Below are positions 44,188 to 55,452 of a stretch of 64,000 nucleotides of DNA, piece by piece. The position numbers and the translations under genes are program-made. Every line of letters begins with the position of its first letter. The first letter of the stretch is position 1. The notes beneath the pieces were generated by a model. The model was not told the DNA's origin. It was given only the letters and a program-made list of their open reading frames with translations, and made no database searches. Origin of the DNA: Leguminivora glycinivorella (lineage: Eukaryota; Arthropoda; Insecta; Lepidoptera; Tortricidae); the NCBI RefSeq assembly GCF_023078275.1, contig NC_062992.1, positions 12,909,706-12,973,705 of the forward strand, in the 5' to 3' direction.

Positions 44188-45071
44188 CGCAACCACTTCT
44201 GTACCGATTTCGTTTGTTTTTTTTTTTTTTTTGTTTTGTTTAACAAGCTAACTTCTTTGCAATTCTACTTGATATGGACAACTTTGATACACGTATCAGA
44301 CGAAATGTTAAGTGAAAGATTTGCGACTTTTAGCGTCCCAAATATCCACAAACTAGATTACTTTAATTTACAATCGAATGAAGAAAATAATAACCTTAAA
44401 TATATTTATATCGACATTGACAGATGTAAACAAAATACTGATAAAGGTTCGTCTGGACGAGTTTAGTAGCTAACAAACGACCGCTCCGTACCTTGAGTTT
44501 TTTACGTAAGTTAGAGCAAGAAAAATTATTTTTTCTCGATCCCACTTACAGCATACTATACTATGTGGATGAGCAAGCCATCATGTTGTTGTAGCGAAGT
44601 CGTATGTTTAAGCTACCTTAGTCAAAATTACCAGAAAACAAATTCGTCAGTGATCGAACACTCCTAATAGGTCGATTTCGGCTCCTTTCAGCTCGCATTG
44701 ATGCGTAGCAATTTTTAGGGTTGGTACTGTAGCAAAGAATATAATATGTACTGTAGTCGCCCAATCGGGACAAAACTCGTCTAAACGGGCCTTTAGATTT
44801 GTGTGTTGTTATTTCTGTCAAGTGTCAATGTCAACATGTATCAGCTCAGCTGGTATGGCTGGTGATAGCTATTGATATTCTCTGCTACTTAATGTTCTCT
44901 TCTTTTTGCTGTGATTGTAAATAATCTAGAAGTAATTTAGGACGTGGATTTTAACCATCTTGTCATTTAACATTTCGTGTCTCAAACCATTTCTATGGCA
45001 AACAAATTTGAGTTGAAGTTTATCTTTGTTCACCTTTTACACAAATAATGCCTATAGTAGCAGTGACTGCG
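44188..45071. promoter_or_regulatory. Shared upstream region of two divergent ZAD genes
   Basis: 884 bp between the two start codons. It should hold both 5' UTRs and promoters. Contains a T run (about 44217-44232) and a hairpin-prone segment around 44519-44545 (GAAAAATTATTTTTTC). Both ATGs share the context TGCGATGGA. No TATA or initiator could be fixed. Confidence 0.6.
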
Positions 45072-45191
45072 ATGGATTCGTGCCGCTCCTGCCTACAGTA
45101 TCCCCCGGACAAGGACCTGACTACGCCGTACACACATCTGGACAAAACAGAGATATTTTATGACATGTTCAAAGAATGCTTCAATATAGAA
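45072..45191 (+). CDS. ZAD gene 2, exon 1 (first half of ZAD)
   Basis: 40 codons, ending at GTAAGT. First Cys pair C4-x2-C7 (C-R-S-C), then P-P-D-K-D-L-T-T-P and the helix E-I-F-Y-D-M-F-K-E-C typical of ZAD. Confidence 0.9.
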
Positions 45192-48100
45192 GTAAGTACA
45201 ACTTTGCTAGTGGAGAAGTAACTATAAGTTTAGAAACATTTATTACCAACCACAATCTGTAGCAGTTCTGAGTGAAACGTCATTTGATATTTTGCCAGTC
45301 ACTTTTCGGTGAAGGAAAATGTCGTGAGGAAACCGGACTAATTACAATAAGGCCTCGTTACCCTTCGGGTTGGAAGATCAGATGGCAGTCGCTCTCGTAA
45401 AAACTCGTGCCTACTCCAAATCCTGGGAAGTTGTTAAAGCGGGCCCCAGACTCCCATGAGCCGCGGCGAATGCCGGGATAACGCAAGGAGGATGATGATG
45501 AGTCTGTAGCAGGCTATACTTATGATATATTGTTAACTATTTGACCCGCAGCTGGTATTGGATGGTTCAAGCTCGTGCGGTATCTGTTGGGCGTGCGTGG
45601 GCCGCCTGCGCGACGCGAGCGATTTCAAGCTGCAAGTACAGCGCAGCCAGGCGGAGCTACGGGCCGCATTGCTTAATAAAGGTTAGGTTAGACCCTGCTG
45701 AACTTATTTTTAAAGTCTCTACTTGACCAGAGTCGTAAGGCCATTTTTAAACTGCCATTTTGACAGTTTCCTGTTATTACTTTTTTGTAAAATATGAGTG
45801 AAATCCAAATCAAACATGATAAACATACAAGTAGATGATTCCTTCAACCCCCAGTTATAACAGAAACCATATAACTAAACACATTTTCTATAGACTTATA
45901 TAGACCGTGATTACCTTTTTGATTTTTGTCGAGCTCCCGATATTTCGACGCAGTTGCATGCATCATGATCACGGTCAATATAAGTCTAATGAAAATAGCC
46001 GTGAATCATTCAAAACTCACATTTTCTATACTTATAAATGAAATAACATTATGTATGATGTTCAGCAGAGACTGCAGTCAAGACCAAACAAGCTGATGAA
46101 GGTTCACATGACGACTCTGTGTGTGTGTGTGTGTATTTTGTCTGTTTAAAAAAATATGTTTAAGAATTTTTATGCTAAACAATACTGTTTCTTTGTATAA
46201 GCAATTTTTAAGTGGGAGGGTGGGAACATTTATTTCGTGTATCTGCCTACTCCTTTGGGAATACATGCGGAATTTATTATTCATGTTGTATTTTTTATAC
46301 AATTGCTTTTTGTTTCAGGTGTGGAAACTGTCGAGGATTCAGATTCTTCAGAGGCGAGTGAAGAAGAGGAAACCACTGAAATCATGGGTAAGTACATGTT
46401 TTGACACACAATGACAGGTATATGTATTATATGTATATTTGTATAAGATTAAACGAAAATCCACTATTTGCCACTTAAATTTAGCCTATGGGAAAAAAAA
46501 GTACAGTCAACAAACTTTTTATTTTATTTGTTTCAGATGGTGATCCTTTGGCCACTTCTGAGTCGGATGACGAGATTAGTAACGGCTCAGCGGCAGGTTA
46601 GTACCTCGACACATTCGTATTCTTCACATCCTGTATCCTATAATATTTATTTATGTCCTTATACATTCAGTGATCTCTGGCTCTCGACGCAGCGTCGATT
46701 GGGACCGTGCGCGACGACAACGTCACGTGACAGTGACAATATTGTAACCGCTGTGAAGCGAGAAGTAAGTAAACATTGTGAAAAAATTAATGAAATCTTG
46801 TGTTATTTTACTACATTAGACAATTTTGGACGATGGTGGTTACAACATTATCGCCAATAACATTAAATCGTTGTTTTCAGTGAGAAATTAATAAACTGGT
46901 GACTAAAACGGGGTTTCGTGCCATCGCTCAAGAAAACATTTTCCAACCTGAGACGATGAATAAAGGCAATAAATTGGTGCTAGCTGGGCATTTTCTACAG
47001 ATTGAAGACATTATTCCACTATTTATACCTATGTGCAATAAAGTATAAATAAATCATTGGCTTTTGAAATAGTTGATCAGTTCACTGATATCCTGTCATT
47101 TTCATAGGCTAACTACTTATAGGAATTATAAATATCATTGCAGGGTACAGGGTTTATTGTAAAATAAAAACAAACTTGCTATAATAACGTTTTATTATAA
47201 TATACATTACAAAAACTTGTTTCATTTACTTGAAAATATTGGAGGTTTACCAGATATCACATCAAATACAATCATGAATGCGATGAAATAAGTTCTCAGG
47301 AATTTTATTTAAAATGTGATAAGCCTTCAGTGGATGGACTGCTTCTGCTTCTATTGTTATCGTGCTCTTTCTTCCCATTGAAACCTCGATATCTACGCAT
47401 TTTCGTCAATCCGTTTCGATTTGTAAACAGGAGCACAGATGAGGAAACAAATAAAATGATTTTGTATTGTATTGTATTGTATTTATTTATTGCAATTCAC
47501 ATGTACATTACAGGTTTTACAAGTACTTAAAAGTATAGGTAGGTACACAAATGACACATGAAGCCCTGCGGGGCGCAGCAATAATTAATGTAGGTAGGTA
47601 GGAAGTATTTCGCTTATACAATTTGTTAGGTACAATCTTTTTCACGTCATGACGGTGCGCCAACAAATAAGGGTAAACAAATGAAACTGGGTCGGCTATG
47701 ACTAGGTACTTCATAGTAATTATAGTAAGTAGGGGTATAGGCTTTCAATAATGTTTTTTTTTTTTACTTTGTTTATTCATTATCGTTAAAAAAGTCTTGT
47801 AAGCTGTAATAACATTTTTCGATTAAATATTGTTTCAGGGTTTTGTTAAATATTTTATTCGATTGGATATCTTTCATGTCATTCGGTAACTGGTTATACA
47901 CTTTAATTGCCATATTTTGTGGGCTTGTGCTATGCAGTTTTAGTTTTGAGTTTGTTGTTTGTACGAGGTTATTTTTATATCTCGATTCGTATCGTCTAGG
48001 CTGGTCACCGATTTTTTTGAATAATTCGGGGTATTTTCGTACAAACTTACAGAGCTCAAAGATATAGATTGAAGTTAGGGTTAAGATTTTCATATTTATG

Positions 48101-49721
48101 AAATGAGGGTGGCAGCTATCGGGAAATTTAATGTTCGCTAATATTCTTATACAAGTTTTTTGGAGAATGAATAAATCGTTTATATCCGTACTATTTCCCC
48201 ATAGGATAATAGAATTTTCGAACATAACTGGGATTGGCTTCCACGTCGGCTTTTCTACCTCCAATAAAATTTGCACTATAAATTCACCGTAAATTCAATT
48301 CAATACTTGTATCAAATGATTACGCACTATAAGTAAAACTTCAGAGATTGGACGACACTTTTCTTCTTACGGCAACTATTCACTTAAACGGTGGTTTCAT
48401 TTCCACCACGGTCTTGGAAATAGCTAGAATTTAGTCGCTACTTTTCTTGGAGTTATTACAATTCGCCATAACAAATTTTACTGGGCCCGTATTAAATTTA
48501 TCTCAAAAACGACATGAAAATGTTTACTGCAATATGGATTTGACAGCGCAAGTCAGCGACTAAGATGTCAATTTTGGCCGTAGTGAGCGCTGTGATCGTT
48601 TTAGCTACCCCCTCCACCCGCTTTGCACCCTGCCAATAGCATCGCTTTAACAATAATCCTCTTTGTACAGAGTCCGCCGCCGCCGCCGCCTCTGCGCTCG
48701 CGGCCGCCATCGCGTCCGCCCCCGCTCAACGCGCAAGCGCGCGCCTCCAAGTCGACCCATACGCCTGTGAACACTGCAGCACCACCTTCACCAATAAGGA
48801 CCTTCTAACTGCACACATACAACAAACACACGAACAGCTTTTAGATAGTGGTTCTGTTAAAACGTTTTTTAAGTGCAGTGACTGCAGTTACATGTGCATG
48901 GATAAATCGAAATTGGGCCTTCACCAGGCGAAACACACGGTTGAGAATAATCTGACGAGGATACACGCAGATGAAAAACCGTTGGCATGTACCCAATGTG
49001 ACTACAAGTGCAAATGGAAAAAGAATTGCGCAGTCACCAAATGACACATACCCGTGAAAAGTCTTATAAGTGTAGCAGGTGTAACTTAAAGTTCCGCTCG
49101 GAAGAACGATTACGCTTTCACGAGGCGAAACACACTGGTGAAAAACCTTACGCTTGTAACCACTGCGATTTCAAGTGCAGGCGGATGTCATACTTGCGCG
49201 CTCACCAGGATAAACACATGAATGAGAAACCGTTCGCATGTAACCACTGCGGCTATAAGTTCAAATGGAAACAGTCCTTGCTCGTGCACGAGATGAGACA
49301 CAACAGTGACAAATGCAGCAGCGGTGACAGCGGGGGGCTCTCGGAAGAACGATTACGCGTTCACGAGGCAAATCACAGCGGGGGAAAACGTTATGTATGT
49401 CACAATTGTGGGTACACGACGATGATAAAATCACGTTTAATAGCGCATATGGCGATGCACACGAATGAAAAGCCTTACGCATGTAACAACTGTGACTTCA
49501 AGAGTAACTGGAAATGGGCCTTGAGGCTTCATTTAAAAACTCACACGCTACTATACCCCTTCAAATGCAGTTTGTGCAACTCCCAGTTCAGAAAGGAAAG
49601 CCTGTTAGATAAGCACATATTGAATCACCGTTTGCCTTTCAAGTGTGCCCACTGCCATTTTGCTACTCTACATAGAACTTCCTTATTAAGACATCTAAGA
49701 CTGAAACATGGCTTCCATTAG
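45072..49721 (+). CDS. ZAD gene 2: ZAD/C2H2 zinc-finger gene, six exons
   Basis: Exons 45072-45191, 45552-45681, 46066-46101, 46319-46387, 46537-46596 and 48671-49721; phases agree (0, then 1 throughout). ZAD in exons 1-2, acidic linker in 3-5, fingers in 6. The product should be a nuclear DNA-binding regulator. The last exon has one frame break at the A run 49018-49022, where one extra base restores the finger pattern, so the gene is either disrupted or mis-sequenced. The last intron holds a truncated LINE. Exon 3 is the least certain, because its 3' part runs into a GT repeat. Confidence 0.8.
45290..45505 (+). repeat. SINE-like dispersed repeat in intron 1
   Basis: Runs from CACTTTTCGGTGAAGGAAAA to GAATGCCGGGATAACGC. 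The same repeat occurs on the other strand at 49722-49940. Common in lepidopteran sequence as I remember it. Confidence 0.7.
45552..45681 (+). CDS. ZAD gene 2, exon 2 (second half of ZAD)
   Basis: 130 nt between CCCGCAG and GTTAGG. Second Cys pair C-G-I-C-W-A-C and the conserved R-L-R-D-A-S-D-F-K-L-Q-V helix. Confidence 0.9.
45893..45987. mobile_element. 95-bp inverted-repeat element
   Basis: AGACTTATATAGACCGTGAT at the left pairs with ATCACGGTCAATATAAGTCT at the right. A related fragment is at 13828. Confidence 0.75.
46066..46101 (+). CDS. ZAD gene 2, exon 3 (linker)
   Basis: Starts after GTTCAG. A donor at GAAG/GTTCAC keeps phase 1. The gene 1 counterpart is 30 nt longer; in gene 2 the matching stretch runs into (GT)n at 46119-46134, where the gene 1 donor would be. 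The end of this exon is therefore uncertain. Confidence 0.55.
46319..46387 (+). CDS. ZAD gene 2, exon 4 (acidic linker)
   Basis: 69 nt between TTTCAG and GTAAGT. Encodes E-D-S-D-S-S-E-A-S-E-E-E-E, the acidic region usual between ZAD and fingers. A second frame is open but basic. Confidence 0.75.
46537..46596 (+). CDS. ZAD gene 2, exon 5 (acidic linker)
   Basis: 60 nt between TTTCAG and GTTAGT, the same length and phase as in gene 1. Encodes S-E-S-D-D-E-I-S. Confidence 0.78.
47461..48283 (-). pseudogene. 5'-truncated CR1-like LINE fragment
   Basis: Minus-strand frame 47773-48276 encodes the end of a reverse transcriptase protein (I-L-W-G-N-S-T-D-I, L-Q-K-T-C-I-R-I-L, Y-N-Q-L-P-N-D-M-K). The 3' UTR runs to a TACAA-repeat tail at 47461-47485. 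Lies in the last intron of ZAD gene 2. Confidence 0.8.
48671..49721 (+). CDS. ZAD gene 2, exon 6 (zinc fingers)
   Basis: Starts after TTTGTACAG with an Ala-rich stretch, then ten recognisable C2H2 fingers plus one that lacks its first half (D-K-C-S-S-G-D-S-G-G then L-R-V-H-E-A-N-H). The frame shifts at 49018-49022 within the third finger (C-D-Y-K-C-K-W-K-K); the finger and its linker continue perfectly in the next frame. TAG at 49719-49721. Confidence 0.85.
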
Positions 49722-49940
49722 TCATCATCATCCTCCTTGCGTTATCCCGGCATTTGCCACGGCTCATGGGAGCCTGGGGTCCGCTTTGACAAGTAATCCC
49801 AAGAGTTGGCGTGTAAGCACTAGTTTTACGAAAGCGACTGCCATCTGACCTACCAACCCGGAGGGTAACTAGACCTTATTGAAATTAGTCCGGTTTCCTT
49901 CACCGAAAAGCGACTGTCAAATATCGCACATAAGTTCCGA
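49722..49940 (-). repeat. SINE-like dispersed repeat after ZAD gene 2
   Basis: Reverse-orientation copy of the repeat at 45290-45505; it begins immediately after the stop codon, so it supplies or replaces the 3' UTR. Confidence 0.7.
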
Positions 49941-50116
49941 AAAACCCGCATGCAATTCACTTACCGCACGGCTACCAGCGCTTCGGTTTCCATTAGTGTG
50001 GGTCCAAAATTACTTGTTAACACATTCAGTGCTAACCAGACTATCGGGTACAATAAACGGCCATAAAGATTGCACATCGGTGTTTCGTAGAACATTGTCT
50101 CTATCCAAAGACGTGG

Positions 50117-50370
50117 ACGACCGGTCTGGCGCAGTCGGTAGTGACTCTGCCTGCTGCGCCGCGGTCCCGGGTTCGAATCCCGGTAAGGGCATTTATTTGT
50201 GTGATCAGCACAGATATTTTTTCCTGAGTCATGGATGTATTCTATGTATATACGTATTTATATATTATATATATCGTTGGCTGAGTACCCACAACACAAG
50301 CCTTCTTGAGCTTACCGTGGGCCTCAGTCAATCTGTGTAAAAATGTCCTATAATATTCATTTACTTATTT
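50117..50370 (+). mobile_element. tRNA-derived SINE
   Basis: tRNA-like head (50120-50192) with A box TGGCGCAGTCGG and B box GGTTCGAATCC, then a body with GTGATCAGCACAGATATTTT, ACACAAGCCTTCTTGAGCTT and CAGTCAATCTGTGTAA and a TTATTTATT tail. A truncated relative is at 55535-55665. Confidence 0.8.
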
Positions 50371-50995
50371 ATTCTTCTTCTTCTTTCATTGCCCTAACGG
50401 ACGTCGGCGACCACCTTTGCCATTTCTCTCCTGTTCTTTGCCATTCTTGCCAGTATGGCTGCGTTACTTTCATTAGCCCATTTATTTATTGATTGTTTAT
50501 TTACTATACTTTATGATTTCCAACTGGGTAACAAATCAAACTACGATATGTCATGAAATATTTTGCTTGCCTATATTTTAAGTAAGGTTTATTTAACACG
50601 AAATAAAAATATAGTTTTTCATGACGCAACTTCTTTTTTTTTTTAATAGCCTATATTGTTTCCCACTGCTAGGCAAAGGCCTCCCCTGTTTTCCGCTACT
50701 CGTCACGGCTCTTTGCATGCTCCCGCCAATCGCCACAAAATGAGTCCAGGTCTTTCCGCCATCTCACTCACGCAACTTCTTTATGTCGTTTTATTTCTAG
50801 CTACTTTACACGTTATTCCCGATCATCCCCTTGATCGAGTTTAACTGTTAAGCATCGTACTGATTTCGATTTAACTTTGTGAATTGACCGCAGTTTGTCT
50901 AGCGAGTAGAGGGTAGCTTGGACGGCAGGATTATCCTATATGGGATAAATACAGTCTAATCATATACTTTTAAACATTCAATTTATATTAAAACT
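50371..50995. other. Intergenic sequence with repeat fragments
   Basis: TTC-rich stretch at 50371, then 50645-50780 with CCCACTGCTAGGCAAAGGCC, which resembles a LINE 3' end common in moths. No gene. Confidence 0.4.
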
Positions 50996-51180
50996 AGCTT
51001 TTGCCCGCGGCTTCGCTCGCTTTAGAAAGAGACAAAATGTAGCCTATGTCACTCTCCAACCCTTCAACTATCTCCACTTAAAAAATCACGTCAATCCGTC
51101 CATCCGTTCTGCCGTGATAGACGGACAAACAAAGAGACACACAAACTTTCCCATTTATAATATTATAGTATGGATTGATG
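50996..51180 (+). mobile_element. RTE-like SINE, short
   Basis: From ACTAGCTTTTGCCCGCGGCT to TTATAATATTATAGTATGGA, about 185 bp, with the AAAAAATCACGTCAATCCGT core. Confidence 0.7.
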
Positions 51181-51927
51181 GATGCTACTCGAACTCTTGT
51201 TTCAGCAGATTATTGAATTATCTGTGTCTTCTGGTGCCTCATCATTCTCATCAATTCCTCGTTTCGCCTGCACTTATACTCGCACTCACTACATTTGAAC
51301 GGCTTTGGCAGTGGCTACACTGAAAAGGCTTATCCCCAGTATGTGTCCTCTCGTGTCTTCGTAACTTAAAGAGTTCCATGCAGTTGTAATTGCAATGGCT
51401 ACAGGCGTATGGCTTCTCTCCCGTGTGTATTCTTTGGTGAACTACTAAACTTATTTTCCGATTGCCCGTGTAGCCGCAGTCGGTACATTTAAATGGCTTC
51501 CCGGTATGTATTAGTTCGTGACTTTGTAAGGTTGCTAGCTGTCTGCCTTTGTAATCACAGTGGTTACACGCGTACGGTTTTTCTCCTGTGTGTATCCTCT
51601 GGTGTGCTGTCAAGGAATATTTCAGCGTGGTACTGTATAGTCGCATTCGCTACATTTGAGAATGAGAATGAGAATGAGAAATCGTTTATTGCCTGTTAAT
51701 GTTTACATCTTTTTGTTCCCGCAGGATTGTGTCAGCTGACTTATGTCTAGGGAAGATCTGTGTAAGCTGAAGGTGTCATGTCACGTATGAGTTAAAGATG
51801 TTAGAAAGTATCTTACAGTTTTTATGTTTACCTACTTAATTCTAAGAGGACGAGGAGCCGCTGCCCCGCGAGGCCAACGTCTCATGTCTTTATTAATAAA
51901 ATATTCAATTTCGCCAATTCTATTGTA

Positions 51928-53895
51928 CACTCTAAGAACAAATTAAATTACTTTCATAGAAAATATTTTAACTTGTTATTTTCAAGTAGTAACACTACTA
52001 TTACGTTCTAAACATTAAATAAATGTCATATACAAAGAAAAAGTGACCAAAGCCTCCAGTGCTCCGAGCTGGAATCGAACCAGCGTACTCCGCTTACCGG
52101 GCGAATGCCAGAACCACTCGGCTATCGGTCCACGAAAGCAAGGGTCGAAATTTCTAAGTATATGACATTTCCGAAGGCCCGTGGCGCCCTCTGGCCACCC
52201 CTGAGGTAGAACAGTATGGTTCGACCTCCTAGCCGAATCAACTCAGGTGATTACAAGCTAGCGAAGAGAGATGGCGCTGCCATCAACACTCTAAGAACAA
52301 ATTAAATTACTTTCATAGAAAATATTTTAACTTGTTATTTTCAAGTAGTAACACTACTATTACGTTCTAAACATTAAATAAATGTCATATACAAAGAAAA
52401 AGTGACCAAAGCCTCCAGTGCTCCGAGCTGGAATCGAACCAGCGTACTCCGCTTACCGGGCGAATGCCAGAACCACTCGGCTATCGGTCCACGAAAGCAA
52501 GGGTCGAAATTTCTAAGTATATGACATTTCCGAAGGCCCGTGGCGCCCTCTGGCCACCCCTGAGGTAGAACAGTATGGTTCGACCTCCTAGCCGAATCAA
52601 CTCAGGTGATTACAAGCTAGCGAAGAGAGATGGCGCTGCCATCAACACTCTAAGAACAAATTAAATTACTTTCATAGAAAATATTTTAACTTGTTATTTT
52701 CAAGTAGTAACACTACTATTACGTTCTAAACATTAAATAAATGTCATATACAAAGAAAAAGTGACCAAAGCCTCCAGTGCTCCGAGCTGGAATCGAACCA
52801 GCGTACTCCGCTTACCGGGCGAATGCCAGAACCACTCGGCTATCGGTCCACGAAAGTTAAAATATTTTCTATGAAAGTAATTTAATTTGTTCTTAGAGTG
52901 TTGATGGCAGCGCCATCTCTCTTCGCTAGCTTGTAATCACCTGAGTTGATTCGGCTAGGAGGTCGAACCATACTGTTCTACCTCAGGGGTGGCCAGAGGG
53001 CGCCACGGGCCTTCGGAAATGTCATATACTTAGAAATTTCGACCCTTGCTTTCGTGGACCGATAGCCGAGTGGTTCTGGCATTCGCCCGGTAAGCGGAGT
53101 ACGCTGGTTCGATTCCAGCTCGGAGCACTGGAGGCTTTGGTCACTTTTTCTTTGTATATGACATTTATTTAATGTTTAGAACGTAATAGTAGTGTTACTA
53201 CTTGAAAATAACAAGTTAAAATATTTTCTATGAAAGTAATTTAATTTGTTCTTAGAGTGTTGATGGCAGCGCCATCTCTCTTCGCTAGCTTGTAATCACC
53301 TGAGTTGATTCGGCTAGGAGGTCGAACCATACTGTTCTACCTCAGGGGTGGCCAGAGGGCGCCACGGGCCTTCGGAAATGTCATATACTTAGAAATTTCG
53401 ACCCTTGCTTTCGTGGACCGATAGCCGAGTGGTTCTGGCATTCGCCCGGTAAGCGGAGTACGCTGGTTCGATTCCAGCTCGGAGCACTGGAGGCTTTGGT
53501 CACTTTTTCTTTGTATATGACATTTATTTAATGTTTAGAACGTAATAGTAGTGTTACTACTTGAAAATAACAAGTTAAAATATTTTCTATGAAAGTAATT
53601 TAATTTGTTCTTAGAGTGTTGATGGCAGCGCCATCTCTCTTCGCTAGCTTGTAATCACCTGAGTTGATTCGGCTAGGAGGTCGAACCATACTGTTCTACC
53701 TCAGGGGTGGCCAGAGGGCGCCACGGGCCTTCGGAAATGTCATATACTTAGAAATTTCGACCCTTGCTTTCGTGGACCGATAGCCGAGTGGTTCTGGCAT
53801 TCGCCCGGTAAGCGGAGTACGCTGGTTCGATTCCAGCTCGGAGCACTGGAGGCTTTGGTCACTTTTTCTTTGTATATGACATTTATTTAATGTTT
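51928..53895. repeat. Array of six 359-bp tRNA-like units, three inverted against three
   Basis: Units begin at 51928, 52287 and 52646 (CACTCTAAG, period exactly 359). They meet a switch point at 52857/52858, after which the reverse complement runs out with the same period (CTTAGAGTG ending 52900, 53259, 53618). 71-nt tRNA-like segments: minus at 52061-52131, 52420-52490, 52779-52849; plus at 53056-53126, 53415-53485, 53774-53844. A box TAGCCGAGTGG and B box GGTTCGATTCC are good, the anticodon stem pairs, and the acceptor stem pairs at 5 of 7. Flanking duplication AATTCTATTGTA (12 bp) at 51916-51927 and 53896-53907. Confidence 0.92.
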
Positions 53896-55452
53896 AATTC
53901 TATTGTATGTTAGTAATGGGTTAAATTCTCCGTGTGCCAGGTAAGCGTCCCCAGGTGTGTCTAGGTCTTCTATTCCCAGCGATGCGATCTTGTCCAGCAT
54001 TTTGTAATTTAGATCTGCTGCCCGGAGGTGCCATGCTTCTAGATCTGCCATTTCCCAGAGGGTTTCTGTAGGGAGACGTCTAGGAAATTGACCTGCACCC
54101 TTCAGCGCCATTCTATATTGCCTTTCGATTTTTTGAAGGTTGGAGTTACTGTATCTGGATAATAGCTGCACCACGCCATAGTCCATGATGGGGAGAATAC
54201 AGGCTTGAATTATGGCTAGTTTGACCTCTAGATTAGTCTTGGCGTGGAAGCCGATGATGGGTCCCAGAGCACCTCGTACCTGTTTCAGCTTCTTGACTAC
54301 TTTGTCTGTATGTGGAGTCATTTTAAGAGTCTTATCGAAAATAACTCCCAGATATTTTATTTCTTTTTTGTATGGGAATGTCTGATTTTTTATTTTAACC
54401 GTCGGCTTGAATTTTTTCTTTTTTGTGAACAAGATGCATTCTGTCTTATCTACGTTGCATTTAAGTCCCCATCTGTTATAATAATCCACAATGGTTTCAG
54501 CTGCCCATTCCGCTCTCATGGTGGCGTGATCGGGGTTAATTGCTCTGTTTAAAATACATAGATCGTCAGCGTATTGGGATAGCTTGAGACCTCGTATTCT
54601 GTCGTGTGAGTCCCATATGTCGTAAACGAACAGGTTGAAAATGACAGGGCCAAGGATCGATCCTTGAGGCACCCCATGCGGTGCGTTCTTGGCCTGCCCA
54701 CGGATGGTTCGAAATTTCCCTATAAGCAATCGGTCTTCCAGGTAATTTTCTATTATTTTAATAATGTTTATAGGGACATCAGCATTCTGTAATTTTTTTA
54801 TTAGGCCTTTGTGGTTAATAGAATCGAACGCTTTGCTTAGATCTGTGCTTATCATGGATACGCTTTCCCCTTGTGCCAAGGCATCCGTTATTATTTTACC
54901 CGTGCGGAGAATCTGAGTGGCGGTTCCTCTGAATCTGGTAAACCCATGTTGAAATGGTGGTTGTAGCTTATCAACCGTGCCTTGTAGCCTTGACAGTATT
55001 AGTCTTTCGCATAACTTTCCCATTATGTTAAGTAACGTGATAGGTCTGTATGAACTGGCTTCTTTGTGATTTTTGCCTGGTTTATGCAAAAAGATGCATT
55101 CACCGACCTTCCATCGTTTTGGGAAGTAACCCGTGGTCAGGACGTAGTCTGCTATTGGCCTGAATACTTCAAGAAAAACCTCTCCTCCAAGTTTTAGGGC
55201 ATCTGCGCGGATCTGGTCTGGCCCAGGTGCTTTTTTGTTTTTAAATTTTCTTAATTCTAAACGTATTTCTCTTGTCGATGTCTTGTCTAGGGGCTCAAAT
55301 GGGGTGGATTTCTCTGTGCCCTCGTCAATTGAAGTAATATAGGCATCTTTCACTATTGTAGCATCCACAAGCGCATTTATTGTTTCCTCTTCGGATGTGC
55401 ATCCTTCAATGTTCGGAAGTTTCATATTTGGCGCTTTCAAACTTTTTTGGAT
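53896..55452 (-). pseudogene. Reverse transcriptase of the Jockey/R1-like LINE
   Basis: About 510 LINE residues, starting mid-protein (fused by chance to finger residues at its 5' end). RT motifs K-K-A-P-G-P-D-Q-I, D-L-S-K-A-F-D-S, P-Q-G-S-I-L-G-P and Y-A-D-D. The C-terminal Cys/His-rich and basic tail is displaced to 51916-51840 by the tRNA-like array. No endonuclease. Confidence 0.85.

Larger units (their letters stand above)
51660..55452 (-). mobile_element. 5'-truncated Jockey/R1-like LINE, itself interrupted
   Basis: Lies between 11-bp duplications GCTACATTTGA. The 3' tail is TTCTCA repeats at 51660-51682. Endonuclease is missing and RT is present. The coding region is cut by a 1968-bp tRNA-like array (51928-53895) just before its C-terminal residues, which continue at 51915 as G-E-I-E-Y-F-I-N-K. 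Confidence 0.85.

Noticed and set aside
46671..46764. Extra exon of ZAD gene 2 with good AG and GTAAGT borders
   Set aside because: It is 94 nt and breaks the phase; exon 5 joins exon 6 directly in frame, and gene 1 has no counterpart. It could be an alternative exon but is not supported.
51928..53895. CRISPR-like or rRNA-type array
   Set aside because: Units are continuous 359-bp repeats with no spacers, in a eukaryotic genome, and switch orientation midway.
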